A stretch of DNA of 64,000 bases, taken from Spartobacteria bacterium. Its GTDB lineage: Bacteria; Verrucomicrobiota; Verrucomicrobiia; Chthoniobacterales; UBA10450. This document shows positions 50,313-59,580 of the stretch, in pieces. The DNA is taken from assembly GCA_003134765.1 (NCBI GenBank), contig PLCM01000018.1, positions 347,465-411,464 of the forward strand, in the 5' to 3' direction. A program made the translations under genes and the position numbers. Each line of letters opens with the position of its first letter. The stretch's first letter is position 1. The notes under the pieces were generated by a model, which saw only the letters and a program-made list of their open reading frames with translations, was not told the DNA's origin and ran no database searches.

Positions 50313-53207
50313 GTGGCAACGCCCGCCCAGAGTAACGGATGGACTCACCCCCGGCGCGTCCTGTTTGTTTCGCATGAGACCACGTTGAGCGGCGCTCCGA
50401 TCCAGCTGGTGCACCTCGCCGGCTGGTTGCAAAAGCACGGCTGGAAGATTCTGGTCGCGACCGCGGATCACGGTCCGATTTCGGAGATGCTCACGGCGGC
50501 CGGAGTGCCGACGGTTGTGGAATCGACGTTGCTGACCGATCTCACGCACGCGTGGCTGCGGGAGCAGTGCCGGGAGTTCGATGTAGTGGTGGCGAACACG
50601 ATTGCAAGCTGGCCCGCGATCCGGGCCGCATCCCTGGAAGGCCGGCCCGCTCTCTGGTACTTGCACGAAACGCTCGTCGCGGTTCGGCTGATTTGCGCGA
50701 TCCCGGAGATGGCGTCGGCGTTGACCATGGCAGACCTCCTCGTCACGCCGACGCAGCAGACTGCGCGCATTTATGAGGGATTGACTGAAGCGCCGATCGA
50801 GGTCGTTCCCTACGGTATCCCGCGTCCGCAGGCTCTTCCTTCGAGCGGCAGCGAACGAATGCGCTTTCTCACCCTCGGATCGTTTGAGCCGCGCAAAGGT
50901 CAGGACGTCCTGGCGGAAGCGGTCCTTGAACTGGCCGCGGCGACGCGTGCCCGTTGCTCATTCAAGATGGCTGGTCGCGTTTTGGACGAGGAGTTTTACG
51001 CGGAATTACGAACCACGGTTGCCGGTCTCGAACAGATCGAGCTCATCGAGGCGCTTGATCACTCGCGCGCGCTGGCGCTCCTGAATGAGACGGATGTCGT
51101 CGTCCTTCCCTCGCGCGATGAAACCATGCCGATCGTGATCCTGGAGGCGACAGGCCTCGGCAAAGCAGTGATCAGCACGGATGTGGGCGGTATCCGGGAA
51201 TGGCTCCGGGACGGGATGAACGGGCTGCTCGTCGATACGGAAGATCCGGCAGCGCTCTCCCAGGCAGTCGCGAAGTGCGCAAACAATCCGGAATTCGTCG
51301 GGCAGCTCCAGAGCGCCGGTCGCCGCACCTTCGAACGGCATTTCACCCTGGATCGTTTCGCCTCCCGGTTTGCCGAGCTCCTGCTCTCGATCGAGCGCCG
51401 GCACGATCGACGCGACGAAAACGCCGATCCGTATCAAGGCTGGATCGCGCGCTTCGACAGCCCAAAGGCGACCACACGCGCCGGTTTGCGACGCGAAGTC
51501 CGTCTTCTGCGAAGACATCCGCTGATTTCCATCATCCTGCCGGTTTACAATCCCGGCCTCCAATTTCTCCAGGCTGCGATCGATTCGATCCGGAACCAGC
51601 TCTACCAAAACTGGGAGTTGTGCGTTGCGGACGACGCTTCCACGGATCCGACGGTTCGGCCCTTCCTGGAAAAGGTTGCCGCGACGGACGCGCGGATAAA
51701 GCTGACTTTTCGCGAACGCAACGGTCACATCTCCGCCTGCTCGAACTCAGCGCTGGCCCTCGCGAAGGGTGAATGGTGCGCGCTGCTCGATCAGGACGAC
51801 GCTTTTGCCGAAAACGCGCTGGCGATCGTCGTGTGCGAAATAGAACGCCATCCCGATGCCGGCATCATCTATTCCGATGAAGACAAGATCGATGAGCGCG
51901 GCGTGCGCTCGAATCCGTTCTTCAAGCCTGATTGGAACCCGGAACTGTTCCTCGGGCAGAATTACATCAACCATCTCGGCTGTTATCGCACGACCCTTCT
52001 CCGGCAGATCGAGGGATTCCGGGAAGGCTTTGAAGGATCCCAGGATTACGATCTTGCCCTGCGCTGCGTCGATCGATTGCGGCCGGAACAAGTCCGTCAT
52101 ATCCCTCGAATTCTGTATCACTGGCGAATGGTTGGCGGCAGTCTGGCAGCGGTTCCCGACGCAAAACCGTATGCGAAGGAAGCTGCCCGGCGAGCGATCG
52201 CGGAGCATTGCGAGCGGAACAATATGCCGGGGCAAGTGGTCCCGTGCCCGGAGAACGCGGAGTCGCATCGTGTCATTCACGCGGTGCCGGACCTTTCGCC
52301 GCTGGTCTCGCTTATCATTCCGACGCGTGATCGGGCGCAACTGCTGAAGCGGTGCCTTGAGAGCATCAATTCACGAACCGACTATCGACCGTTCGAAATC
52401 ATCGTTGTCGATAACGGTTCGGTCGAAGCCGAAACCGTCGCCCTTTTCCGCGCGGTCGAGCACGAAAACCTCCGCGTTCTTGTCGCGAGCGGGCCGTTTA
52501 ATTACAGCCGCCTGAACAATCTGGCGGCGGCGCAGGCGCGCGGCGACATTCTCGTTTTTCTCAACAACGACACTGAGATCGACGATGCGGGCTGGTTAAG
52601 GGAGATGGTAAGTCACGCCGCCCGGCCGGAAGTTGGTGCGGTGGGTGCGCGGCTTTGGTATCCCGACGGCACGCTGCAACATGGCGGTGTTATCCTGGGA
52701 CTTGGGGGCGTGGCCGGCCACGCATTTCCGCATATCCCGCGGGGGCATCCCGGGTATTTCAACCGGGCGATGCTCCAGCAGAACTGCTCTGCAGTAACCG
52801 GCGCTTGCATGGCCGTGCGCAAGACGGTTTTTGAAGAGCTTCGTGGTTTCGACGAGGAGAATCTCGGGATCACTTTTAACGACATCGATTTCTGCCTGCG
52901 CCTGACGGAACGTGGTTACCGCGTCGTTTGGACCCCCTACTCAAATTTGATTCACCGCGAATCCGCTTCACGCGGACATCAGCGCACCCTGGAAGAACAG
53001 GCTGAGTTTCTTCGGGCCGCCGATTACATGCAGACGACGTGGGGCGCGCAACTTATGCACGATCCGTTTTACAATCCGAACCTGTCTCTGAATCCGCCGG
53101 GTTTCGAAATCGCCTTTCCGCCGCGCTGGTTCAGGCGCGACGCGCAATCCGCAGACCCTCACCCCAGCCCTCTCCCTCAGGGCGAGGGAGTTGGTATCAG
53201 TGCGTAA
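50313..53207 (+). CDS. Multi-domain glycosyltransferase (GT4, GT2, GT2)
   Basis: A 964-residue protein from a GTG two bases after the previous stop. GT4 comes first (residues 10-345: FVSHETTLSGAPIQLVHLAG, then SRDETMPIVILEATGLGKAV near 267), GT2 domain 1 from about 403 (SIILPVYNPGLQFLQAAIDS, DQDD, YSDEDK, SQDYDLALR) and GT2 domain 2 from about 663 (SLIIPTRDRAQLLKRCLESI, FLNNDTE, FNDIDFCLRL). The domain set is that of the upstream gene in permuted order. The C-terminus reads through a repeat (PHPSPLPQGEGVGIS), so the last 17 residues are repeat-derived. Confidence 0.9.
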   Translation: MATPAQSNGWTHPRRVLFVSHETTLSGAPIQLVHLAGWLQKHGWKILVATADHGPISEMLTAAGVPTVVESTLLTDLTHAWLREQCREFDVVVANTIASWPAIRAASLEGRPALWYLHETLVAVRLICAIPEMASALTMADLLVTPTQQTARIYEGLTEAPIEVVPYGIPRPQALPSSGSERMRFLTLGSFEPRKGQDVLAEAVLELAAATRARCSFKMAGRVLDEEFYAELRTTVAGLEQIELIEALDHSRALALLNETDVVVLPSRDETMPIVILEATGLGKAVISTDVGGIREWLRDGMNGLLVDTEDPAALSQAVAKCANNPEFVGQLQSAGRRTFERHFTLDRFASRFAELLLSIERRHDRRDENADPYQGWIARFDSPKATTRAGLRREVRLLRRHPLISIILPVYNPGLQFLQAAIDSIRNQLYQNWELCVADDASTDPTVRPFLEKVAATDARIKLTFRERNGHISACSNSALALAKGEWCALLDQDDAFAENALAIVVCEIERHPDAGIIYSDEDKIDERGVRSNPFFKPDWNPELFLGQNYINHLGCYRTTLLRQIEGFREGFEGSQDYDLALRCVDRLRPEQVRHIPRILYHWRMVGGSLAAVPDAKPYAKEAARRAIAEHCERNNMPGQVVPCPENAESHRVIHAVPDLSPLVSLIIPTRDRAQLLKRCLESINSRTDYRPFEIIVVDNGSVEAETVALFRAVEHENLRVLVASGPFNYSRLNNLAAAQARGDILVFLNNDTEIDDAGWLREMVSHAARPEVGAVGARLWYPDGTLQHGGVILGLGGVAGHAFPHIPRGHPGYFNRAMLQQNCSAVTGACMAVRKTVFEELRGFDEENLGITFNDIDFCLRLTERGYRVVWTPYSNLIHRESASRGHQRTLEEQAEFLRAADYMQTTWGAQLMHDPFYNPNLSLNPPGFEIAFPPRWFRRDAQSADPHPSPLPQGEGVGISA

Positions 53208-53461
53208 TCTTCTTGGCAGGACGAGACTCCATCGAGCCGTAAGATCGTTAGTTGCATTGTGCGCTCCGCTCGATCTTGGCCATCTCATTCAGGGAGAGGC
53301 AGGTGTCGGAGGCTAGTGTTTGGTAGGGCGAGACTCCGTCGAGCCGTAAGATCGTTAGCTGAATTACGCGTTCGGCTCGACAGAGTCTCGCCCTACCAAG
53401 AGTGCCTTGTGTCTCCAAGGAATTCCTTCTCCCTGGGGGAGAGGGTTAGGATGAGGGTCCT
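53153..53461. repeat. Cluster of palindromic repeats after the glycosyltransferase genes
   Basis: This 303-bp non-coding gap and the preceding gene end hold three things. (1) An inverted pair, ACCCTCACCCCAGCCCTCTC at about 53,157 and GAGAGGGTTAGGATGAGGGT at about 53,438. (2) A half copy of the GGTAGGGCGAGACTC family at about 53,220 (CGAGACTCCATCGAGCCGTA). (3) A full 76-bp copy of that family at 53,322-53,397, listed separately. No gene is seen. Confidence 0.75.
53322..53397. repeat. Palindromic element, GGTAGGGCGAGACTC family, copy 2
   Basis: GGTAGGGCGAGACTCCGTCG ... CGACAGAGTCTCGCCCTACC; the outer arms match the copy at 38,404, with one mismatch (CCG/CTG). The inner part (TAAGATCGTTAGCTGAATTA) differs from copy 1 but matches the half copy at 53,240. 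Confidence 0.88.
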
Positions 53462-53510
53462 GTGGGTCGATGGGAACGCGCGACCACCCGGTGAACCCGA
53501 TCAACGCTAA

Positions 53511-54056
53511 TCAGGAATCCACCGCGGGTTTGCGCGCGATGAGGACGGAGTCGTGCCACTTGTTGCTCTCGTTGTCGTACTCGGGCCGGTCTTCCCATTG
53601 CGTCTCGGCGACGAGGACCTCCAGACCGGCGTAACGCGCGAGGGCGCGCAACCCGTCGGGATACATCCGCCAGCAATCGACCGGGAAACGATGTTCCGGT
53701 CCACTCGAGGGGACGATCACGCAACAAAGACCGTTCGGCTTCAGCGTCCGCGCAACCTGTCGCATCGTCTCCCAAAAAAACTCGGTGTGCTCGAAGGTCT
53801 GGCCGGCCACAATCACGTCGGCGCTTTCCGCTGAGATTTCGCGCCAGTCGTAGGGGTCGCTCAGGATGACGTCGACATTCGCGCCCGGAGCGAGATCGAC
53901 GCCGACATACTTCCACGGCGGCAACCCGAAGAGGGGCCGGTAACAGCCGTTGATATCCTGGCTGCCGAGGTCGAGGATCAGGAGCGGTTCCGCACGGCGA
54001 GGTTCGAGATAATCGCGCCGGAACGCGGTCATCTTGTCGAAGGAACTCTGATGCAT
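53511..54056 (-). CDS. Small class I SAM-dependent methyltransferase
   Basis: A 181-residue methyltransferase: LILDLGSQDINGCYRPLF (about 25-42) is the SAM loop, VGVDLAPGANVDVILSDPYD the acidic strand, SADVIVAGQTFEHTEFFWET motif post-II and LKPNGLCCVIVPSSGPEHRF the last strand, as in Methyltransf_11 proteins. Another open frame on the same strand (53,446-54,138) is Arg/Pro-rich and is a shadow. It closes the polysaccharide locus on the opposite strand and may methylate a sugar; the substrate is unknown. Confidence 0.82.
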   Translation of the reverse strand: MHQSSFDKMTAFRRDYLEPRRAEPLLILDLGSQDINGCYRPLFGLPPWKYVGVDLAPGANVDVILSDPYDWREISAESADVIVAGQTFEHTEFFWETMRQVARTLKPNGLCCVIVPSSGPEHRFPVDCWRMYPDGLRALARYAGLEVLVAETQWEDRPEYDNESNKWHDSVLIARKPAVDS

Positions 54057-54149
54057 GGGTGTCGGAGTGAACGCTGCCGGCGGCTTTTTCGCAACTCCGT
54101 TGACGAAAAGCGCCTTGCTTTCTCGGCCTGAGATTCAATTCTGAGCCGG

Positions 54150-55553
54150 ATGCGCAAGACGAAGATCATCTGCACACTCGGGCCCGCGACGGAAAGATCC
54201 GAGACCTTGCGGGCGTTGCTCGGCGCGGGAGCGGACATTTTCCGGCTCAACATGAGCCACGCCAAACATGAATGGGTGCGCGAAATCGTGCCGCGCATCC
54301 GCTCGATCGCAGCGGAAATGCAGTGCGCGGCCGCCATTCTTCTCGATACCCAGGGGCCGGCGATCCGGACCGGCGAACTGAAGACGAACCTGAAATTGAA
54401 TCCGGGCGACATTCTCGAGTTCACGGTCCGCGGCGCAAAGAGCGAGGAAAAATATTCCGTCGATGTAAACTACGAAGGACTGATCAACGACATTTCGGTG
54501 GGAGATGTTGTTCTGGTCGACAACGGCGTGATGCGCCTTCTTGTCCTCGAGAAAAAACGCAATCGGATCCGGTGCAAAGTCCTGACGCGAGGAGTGCTTG
54601 GTTCGCGCCGCCACATCAATCTTCCCGGCGTGCGCGTGAACCTGCCGCCCCTGACCCAAAAAGATCTGGAAGACGTTGCCCTTGGAGTGGAGCTCAAGGT
54701 CGATTTCGTCGCGCTCAGTTTTGCCCGAAAGAGAAGCGATCTTCAGGAATTGCGGCGGGTTTTGAAGAAAGCGCGGAGCCGGGCCCAGGTCGTCGCCAAG
54801 ATCGAAGACCAATCCGCGGTGCGACATATCGACCAGATGATCGCAGAGGCGGATGTCGTCATGATCGCGCGGGGCGATCTCGGGATTGAATGCCCGATGG
54901 AAGAACTGCCGATCATTCAGCGCAAAATTGTGAAACGCTGTCTGCGGATCGGCAAGCCCGTCATTGTCGCGACGCACATGCTCGAATCGATGATCGAGAA
55001 TCCGGTGCCGACCCGGGCGGAGATTACCGACGTGGCTAATGCCGTCTTCGAGCAGGCCGATGCAATCATGTTAAGCGGCGAGACCTCGACCGGCCGGTAC
55101 CCGGTGGAGTGCGTGAAGGTTTTCGATCGAGTCGCGCGGCGGATCGAGCGGAGCGGTGGAGCCGGCTACGGCGCCGACGCGTTACTGGAGGACGCGCGCC
55201 AGAAAACCTGTATGTCGGCCGTGGTCCTGGCGAATTCACTGCCGCGAGCGAAGCTGGTTGTCTTTACCCACCATGGAACGATGGCGCGCTACGTTTCCAA
55301 CTTGCGCCCGGAGAACGCGCCCATTTTCGCTTTCACTTCGAGCGAAGAAGTCTTCCGGCAAATCGTGATCTGCTGGGGGACGCACCCGGTCATGTTGGAG
55401 TTCGCGCAAGACCCCCACGTGACGATTGAGTCGGCGATCAAGTATCTGAGCCGGAAAAAACTGACGGAGCCGGGCGACAATCTCATCGTCCTGACGGACA
55501 TGCTGGGAGGGCAGGACAAGGTTGATTGCGTGCAGTTGAGGCAGGCCGAGTAA
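54150..55553 (+). CDS. pyk: Pyruvate kinase
   Basis: A 467-residue glycolytic enzyme converting phosphoenolpyruvate and ADP to pyruvate and ATP. TKIICTLGPATERSETLRAL and FRLNMSHAKHEW start the barrel; LDTQGPAIRTGEL, VVAKIEDQSAVRHIDQMI (active-site Lys), MIARGDLGIECPMEELPIIQ and SGETSTGRYPVE complete the active site. The C-terminal regulatory domain is present. The Glu of the usual KIE motif is kept. The gene converges on the sigma factor gene across a strong shared terminator. Confidence 0.97.
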   Translation: MRKTKIICTLGPATERSETLRALLGAGADIFRLNMSHAKHEWVREIVPRIRSIAAEMQCAAAILLDTQGPAIRTGELKTNLKLNPGDILEFTVRGAKSEEKYSVDVNYEGLINDISVGDVVLVDNGVMRLLVLEKKRNRIRCKVLTRGVLGSRRHINLPGVRVNLPPLTQKDLEDVALGVELKVDFVALSFARKRSDLQELRRVLKKARSRAQVVAKIEDQSAVRHIDQMIAEADVVMIARGDLGIECPMEELPIIQRKIVKRCLRIGKPVIVATHMLESMIENPVPTRAEITDVANAVFEQADAIMLSGETSTGRYPVECVKVFDRVARRIERSGGAGYGADALLEDARQKTCMSAVVLANSLPRAKLVVFTHHGTMARYVSNLRPENAPIFAFTSSEEVFRQIVICWGTHPVMLEFAQDPHVTIESAIKYLSRKKLTEPGDNLIVLTDMLGGQDKVDCVQLRQAE

Positions 55554-55661
55554 TTCAATTTCGGAGGGACGTGCGTCCGAACGTCCCACTCTTTTCCGCA
55601 GCCCCGGATCCAGGAATTTTGGACGTGCAGAAGCAGATCCCTCCGAGGAGCGCCAAAAACA

Positions 55662-55693
55662 AAAACGCGCGGAGGTTTCCCTCCGCGCGTTTT
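55662..55693. terminator. Bidirectional intrinsic terminator between pyk and the sigma factor gene
   Basis: A 14-bp perfect stem (AAAACGCGCGGAGG / CCTCCGCGCGTTTT) with a four-base loop; A-tract on one side and T-tract on the other give a rho-independent terminator in both directions. It is the cleanest terminator in the window. Confidence 0.9.
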
Positions 55694-55713
55694 AGATTTC
55701 CAGGCGATTTACC

Positions 55714-56580
<867 letters not shown>

Positions 56581-56891
56581 CGAAAGGGTGAAGGGGACCC
56601 GCCTTTGGTTTTCCCGTCGTCACACGTGGGGAAGGCGCGTCGATATTTCTTCTTAACATTTCCGCAAGTAGTTAACAACGTTAAATATTAAATATCGAAC
56701 TACTGACAGCCTTTGGACGGGTCTTGTTCAATAATACTCGTCCGCTGTTCTAAACCGCTCGTTCGGAGCCGGTAAACGCGCATCGAACCCTCACAGAAAA
56801 GAATCGCCGGTCAGGTGCGTCGCGGCTGCGATTATCTTGAATTCCCTTCCCCTCGGGAACGTTCTCTGGCACAGTTTTACGCGTTCCCCCG
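56581..56891. promoter_or_regulatory. Divergent promoter region of the sigma factor gene and comM
   Basis: A 311-bp non-coding gap. The middle (about 56,640-56,740) is distinctly AT-rich for this chromosome and contains GTTAACAACGTTAA and TTAAATATTAAATATC, palindromic stretches able to serve as -10 regions or operator sites for both directions. No gene is seen. Confidence 0.5.
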
Positions 56892-57965
56892 ATGCTCGCC
56901 AAGATCTATTCTGCCGCCGTCTATGGAGTCGATGCCTACGAGGTGGAAATCGAGGTCAACGGTGCCGGGGGCGACCCGCACATTATCATCGTTGGCCTGC
57001 CCGATGCCGCGGTAAAAGAAAGCCGCGATCGCGTTACTACGGCGATCAGTAACAGCGGGTATTTCTGGCCGCGCGGACGGACGACGATCAATCTCGCGCC
57101 GGCCGACATAAAGAAAGAGGGTCCCAGCTTCGACCTGCCGATCGCGCTTGGGATGATCGCCGTGAGCGAGGATCTCGACGGTTCGACCTTCGAACGATTC
57201 AGCTTTGTCGGCGAGCTGGCGTTGGACGGCAGCGTGCGCGCCGTCAAAGGCGTGCTGCCGGTGGCCTTGGAAGCGCGCCGGCAAAAGAAAGAGGCGATTT
57301 TCGTTCCCGCGGCCAACGCGCACGAAGCCGCGATGGTGGAAGGGATCACCGTCTACGGCGTGCGGAACCTGCGGGAAACATTCCAGTTCGTTCGAGGCGA
57401 ATCGACGATCGAACCTACGCCGGGCGATCTCACTTCGTTCTTCGCCACCCACAAGAATTACGAGGTCGATTTCAGTGACGTGAAAGGGCAGGGCCACGTC
57501 AAACGCGCCATTGAAGTGGCGGTCGCCGGCGGGCACAACCTGTTGATGATCGGTCCGCCCGGTTCCGGCAAATCGATGTTGTCGAAACGGATCGCCACGA
57601 TCATGCCCCCGATGTCGCTCGAGGAGGCGATCGAGAGCACGAAGATCCACAGCATCTCGGGAATGCTCAACGGCGAAAAGGCGTTCGTCTCCACCCGGCC
57701 CTTTCGCTCGCCACATCACACCATCTCGGATGTCGGGTTGCTCGGCGGCTCCGCCATTCCAGCGCCCGGCGAAGTGAGCCTCGCGCACCACGGGGTTTTG
57801 TTTCTCGATGAGCTGCCGGAGTTCAAACGCTCCACGCTCGAAGTGATGCGGCAGCCGCTGGAAGACGGAAAGGTCACCGTTTCGCGGGCGGCGGGCAGCG
57901 TGACGTTCCCGTCCGAGTTCATGCTTGTGGCTGCGATGAATCCATGTCCGTGCGGGTTCAGGTGA
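56892..57965 (+). pseudogene. comM: Truncated ComM/YifB Mg-chelatase-like AAA+ helicase gene
   Basis: Only 357 of the usual roughly 500 codons remain. The N-terminal ChlI-like domain ([34 protein letters not shown]), Walker A GPPGSGKS at 221-228, the Walker B region [13 protein letters not shown] (near 300) and [20 protein letters not shown] are intact, but the frame ends at MNPCPCGFR followed by TGA, exactly before the conserved Cys-rich stretch, sensor 2 and the C-terminal lid. ComM is a branch-migration helicase acting in natural transformation; this product should be inactive. The sequence turns AT-richer after the stop, so insertion of the neighbouring island is the likely cause. comM is the known insertion site of AbaR islands in Acinetobacter. 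Confidence 0.9.
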
Positions 57966-58320
57966 GGGTGACACCGAGCATAAATGGCCATCCGTCGATT
58001 GTAGGGGAGGATGAAACGCTGTTATGCTAGAGATTTGGAATTATGGGCAGGTAGTCGGTTGGTGCGTCTCGAGAAAAAGACGAAACAGTTGCGAAACCGC
58101 TGGGCGGATCCGGTATTGGTGGCCTATTCTGGTCCTAAAAAATTTCTTCTCGCCGGACCGCGAATCCTGCCCTATACTGTTCTAATGAACATAAACGTGG
58201 GGTTTGGTGCACTCGCCCTGGCAATCGACCGACAGCTGACAAAGAGAAAATGCGAGTTGTGCCGAAGCCTGCTGTTTGTGGTTGGAATGAACGCTGATTG
58301 TTGGCACGCTCGTCGCCATT
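57966..58320. other. Non-coding left end of the island (attachment region and promoter for the deaminase operon)
   Basis: 355 bp without a convincing gene. One 105-codon frame (58,011-58,328) exists but has no family resemblance and overlaps the deaminase start. TATACT at 58,173-58,178 could be a -10 element, but no good -35 is at the right distance. The left attachment site is expected at its 5' edge. Confidence 0.5.
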
Positions 58321-59580
58321 GTGGCTGAGAACCTCCTCAAGAACTGTATTCCAGGCGTCCTATCAGATCGGCAAGTGAAAGAACTAATCGCCTTGAAACT
58401 AATCCGGGGTGTTCGTGACCTCGCCGATCAGGTCGATTATTCCTCGGTTGATTTGACGCTTGCGGACGAAGGGTATCGCCTGCTTTCGGGATCGGTTAAG
58501 CCCTTTGTTTCTCCTGAAAAAGCAAGCTACCGCCACCATGTTTTGGAGGACGCGCAGTTTACCGAAAAAATCCGAGGGCACAAAGGCGTTTATGCCCTCG
58601 AACCGCATCAAACGTATGTTTTTAAATTAGAGCAGACGTTAGACGCCGCTCGCTTGCGAAATTTACAAGTTTTCGGACAGGCTACGGCAAAAAGTTCAGT
58701 CGGACGGGTAGACGTTCTTGCTCGCCTTATTGTTGACGGAATGAATAGTTACGAAGAATTCACTCCAAACGCGTTTGAGCATGCGAATGGTGAAATGTTT
58801 GTAGAAATCACGCCGATGACTTTTCGAGTGCGCGTCAAAGCGGGATGCGCAGTCAACCAATTACGGCTTTTTTATGGCCAACCCAAACACGCCGAAATAA
58901 GCGGCGCGGAGCTATTTAATACCGTCCTCCTCCGACCAGATGCGGAAAGCCTCGTGGATGACTCTTTATCGGTGGACTTAAACCCGGTCAGAATCGGCGG
59001 ATTGGAAGCATCGGCGTTTTGTGCACACCACAACGAACAGTTTATTGATTTGTGGAGAGAACATGGTGCCAATCCATTGGATTTCTGGAATATCGAACTC
59101 GCACGAATTGGATCTCAAAGTGGCAGGCGCATGTTGGAAATTCAGAAAAACGCTTTCTACATCTTGAGATCGCGTGAAAAAATTCGTTTGCCGAAGAATA
59201 TCGCCGTTTACTGCCGTGCCATTGATGAAACCATTGGCGAAATGAGAATCCACTACGCTGGTTTTGTTCACCCGTTTTTCGGTGAAAATCGTAGGGACCG
59301 GCAACTGGGGACGCCTTTGATTTTTGAGGTCCGAGGGCATGACGTAAACGTTGCTCTTATTCAGCACGAACGGATGGCTCGGCTGACATTTTATCGAATG
59401 TCGGAAGATTGCAAGCTTAAGCCCAAGTCCAAACGGCGCAGCAAGAGAAATCGCGCCCTCCCCAATAAGAAAAACAAATACAACGAACAGGAATTAGAGC
59501 TATCGGGTTTGTTTGGACGTTGGCCTACAAAACTTGGCCGTAGAAAAAACCGTTTGGTCAAGATCAGCCGCCGTCGATGA
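58321..59580 (+). CDS. Twin-fold dCTP deaminase-like protein (DCD/DUT superfamily)
   Basis: A 419-residue protein from GTG 58,321. Two copies of the dCTP deaminase/dUTPase beta fold are seen: N-terminal half with VLSDRQVKELIALKLIRG, YSSVDLTLADEGY, FGQATAKSSVGRVDVLARLI (Ser and Arg of the nucleotide pocket; about 118-137) and AGCAVNQLRLFYGQP; C-terminal half with IELARIG, FYILRSREKIRLP, YAGFVHPFFGENRRD and FEVRGHDVNVAL. This matches the double-length DCD family rather than the 190-residue housekeeping enzyme. The last 50 residues are a Lys/Arg-rich tail, unusual for the family, perhaps for nucleic acid binding. dCTP deaminases deplete dCTP and some defend against phages. The stop overlaps the next start as ATGA. 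Confidence 0.8.
   Translation: MAENLLKNCIPGVLSDRQVKELIALKLIRGVRDLADQVDYSSVDLTLADEGYRLLSGSVKPFVSPEKASYRHHVLEDAQFTEKIRGHKGVYALEPHQTYVFKLEQTLDAARLRNLQVFGQATAKSSVGRVDVLARLIVDGMNSYEEFTPNAFEHANGEMFVEITPMTFRVRVKAGCAVNQLRLFYGQPKHAEISGAELFNTVLLRPDAESLVDDSLSVDLNPVRIGGLEASAFCAHHNEQFIDLWREHGANPLDFWNIELARIGSQSGRRMLEIQKNAFYILRSREKIRLPKNIAVYCRAIDETIGEMRIHYAGFVHPFFGENRRDRQLGTPLIFEVRGHDVNVALIQHERMARLTFYRMSEDCKLKPKSKRRSKRNRALPNKKNKYNEQELELSGLFGRWPTKLGRRKNRLVKISRRR

Noticed and set aside
53446-54138. 230-codon minus-strand frame
   Set aside because: Overlaps the 181-residue methyltransferase in another frame and lacks its SAM motifs.
56581-56891. tRNA or small RNA gene in the AT-rich gap before comM
   Set aside because: No cloverleaf, no CCA end and no terminator-like hairpin could be found; the palindromes are too short.
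58011-58328. 105-codon frame between comM and the deaminase gene
   Set aside because: No Shine-Dalgarno sequence, no recognisable motif, and it overlaps the deaminase start; treated as non-coding.
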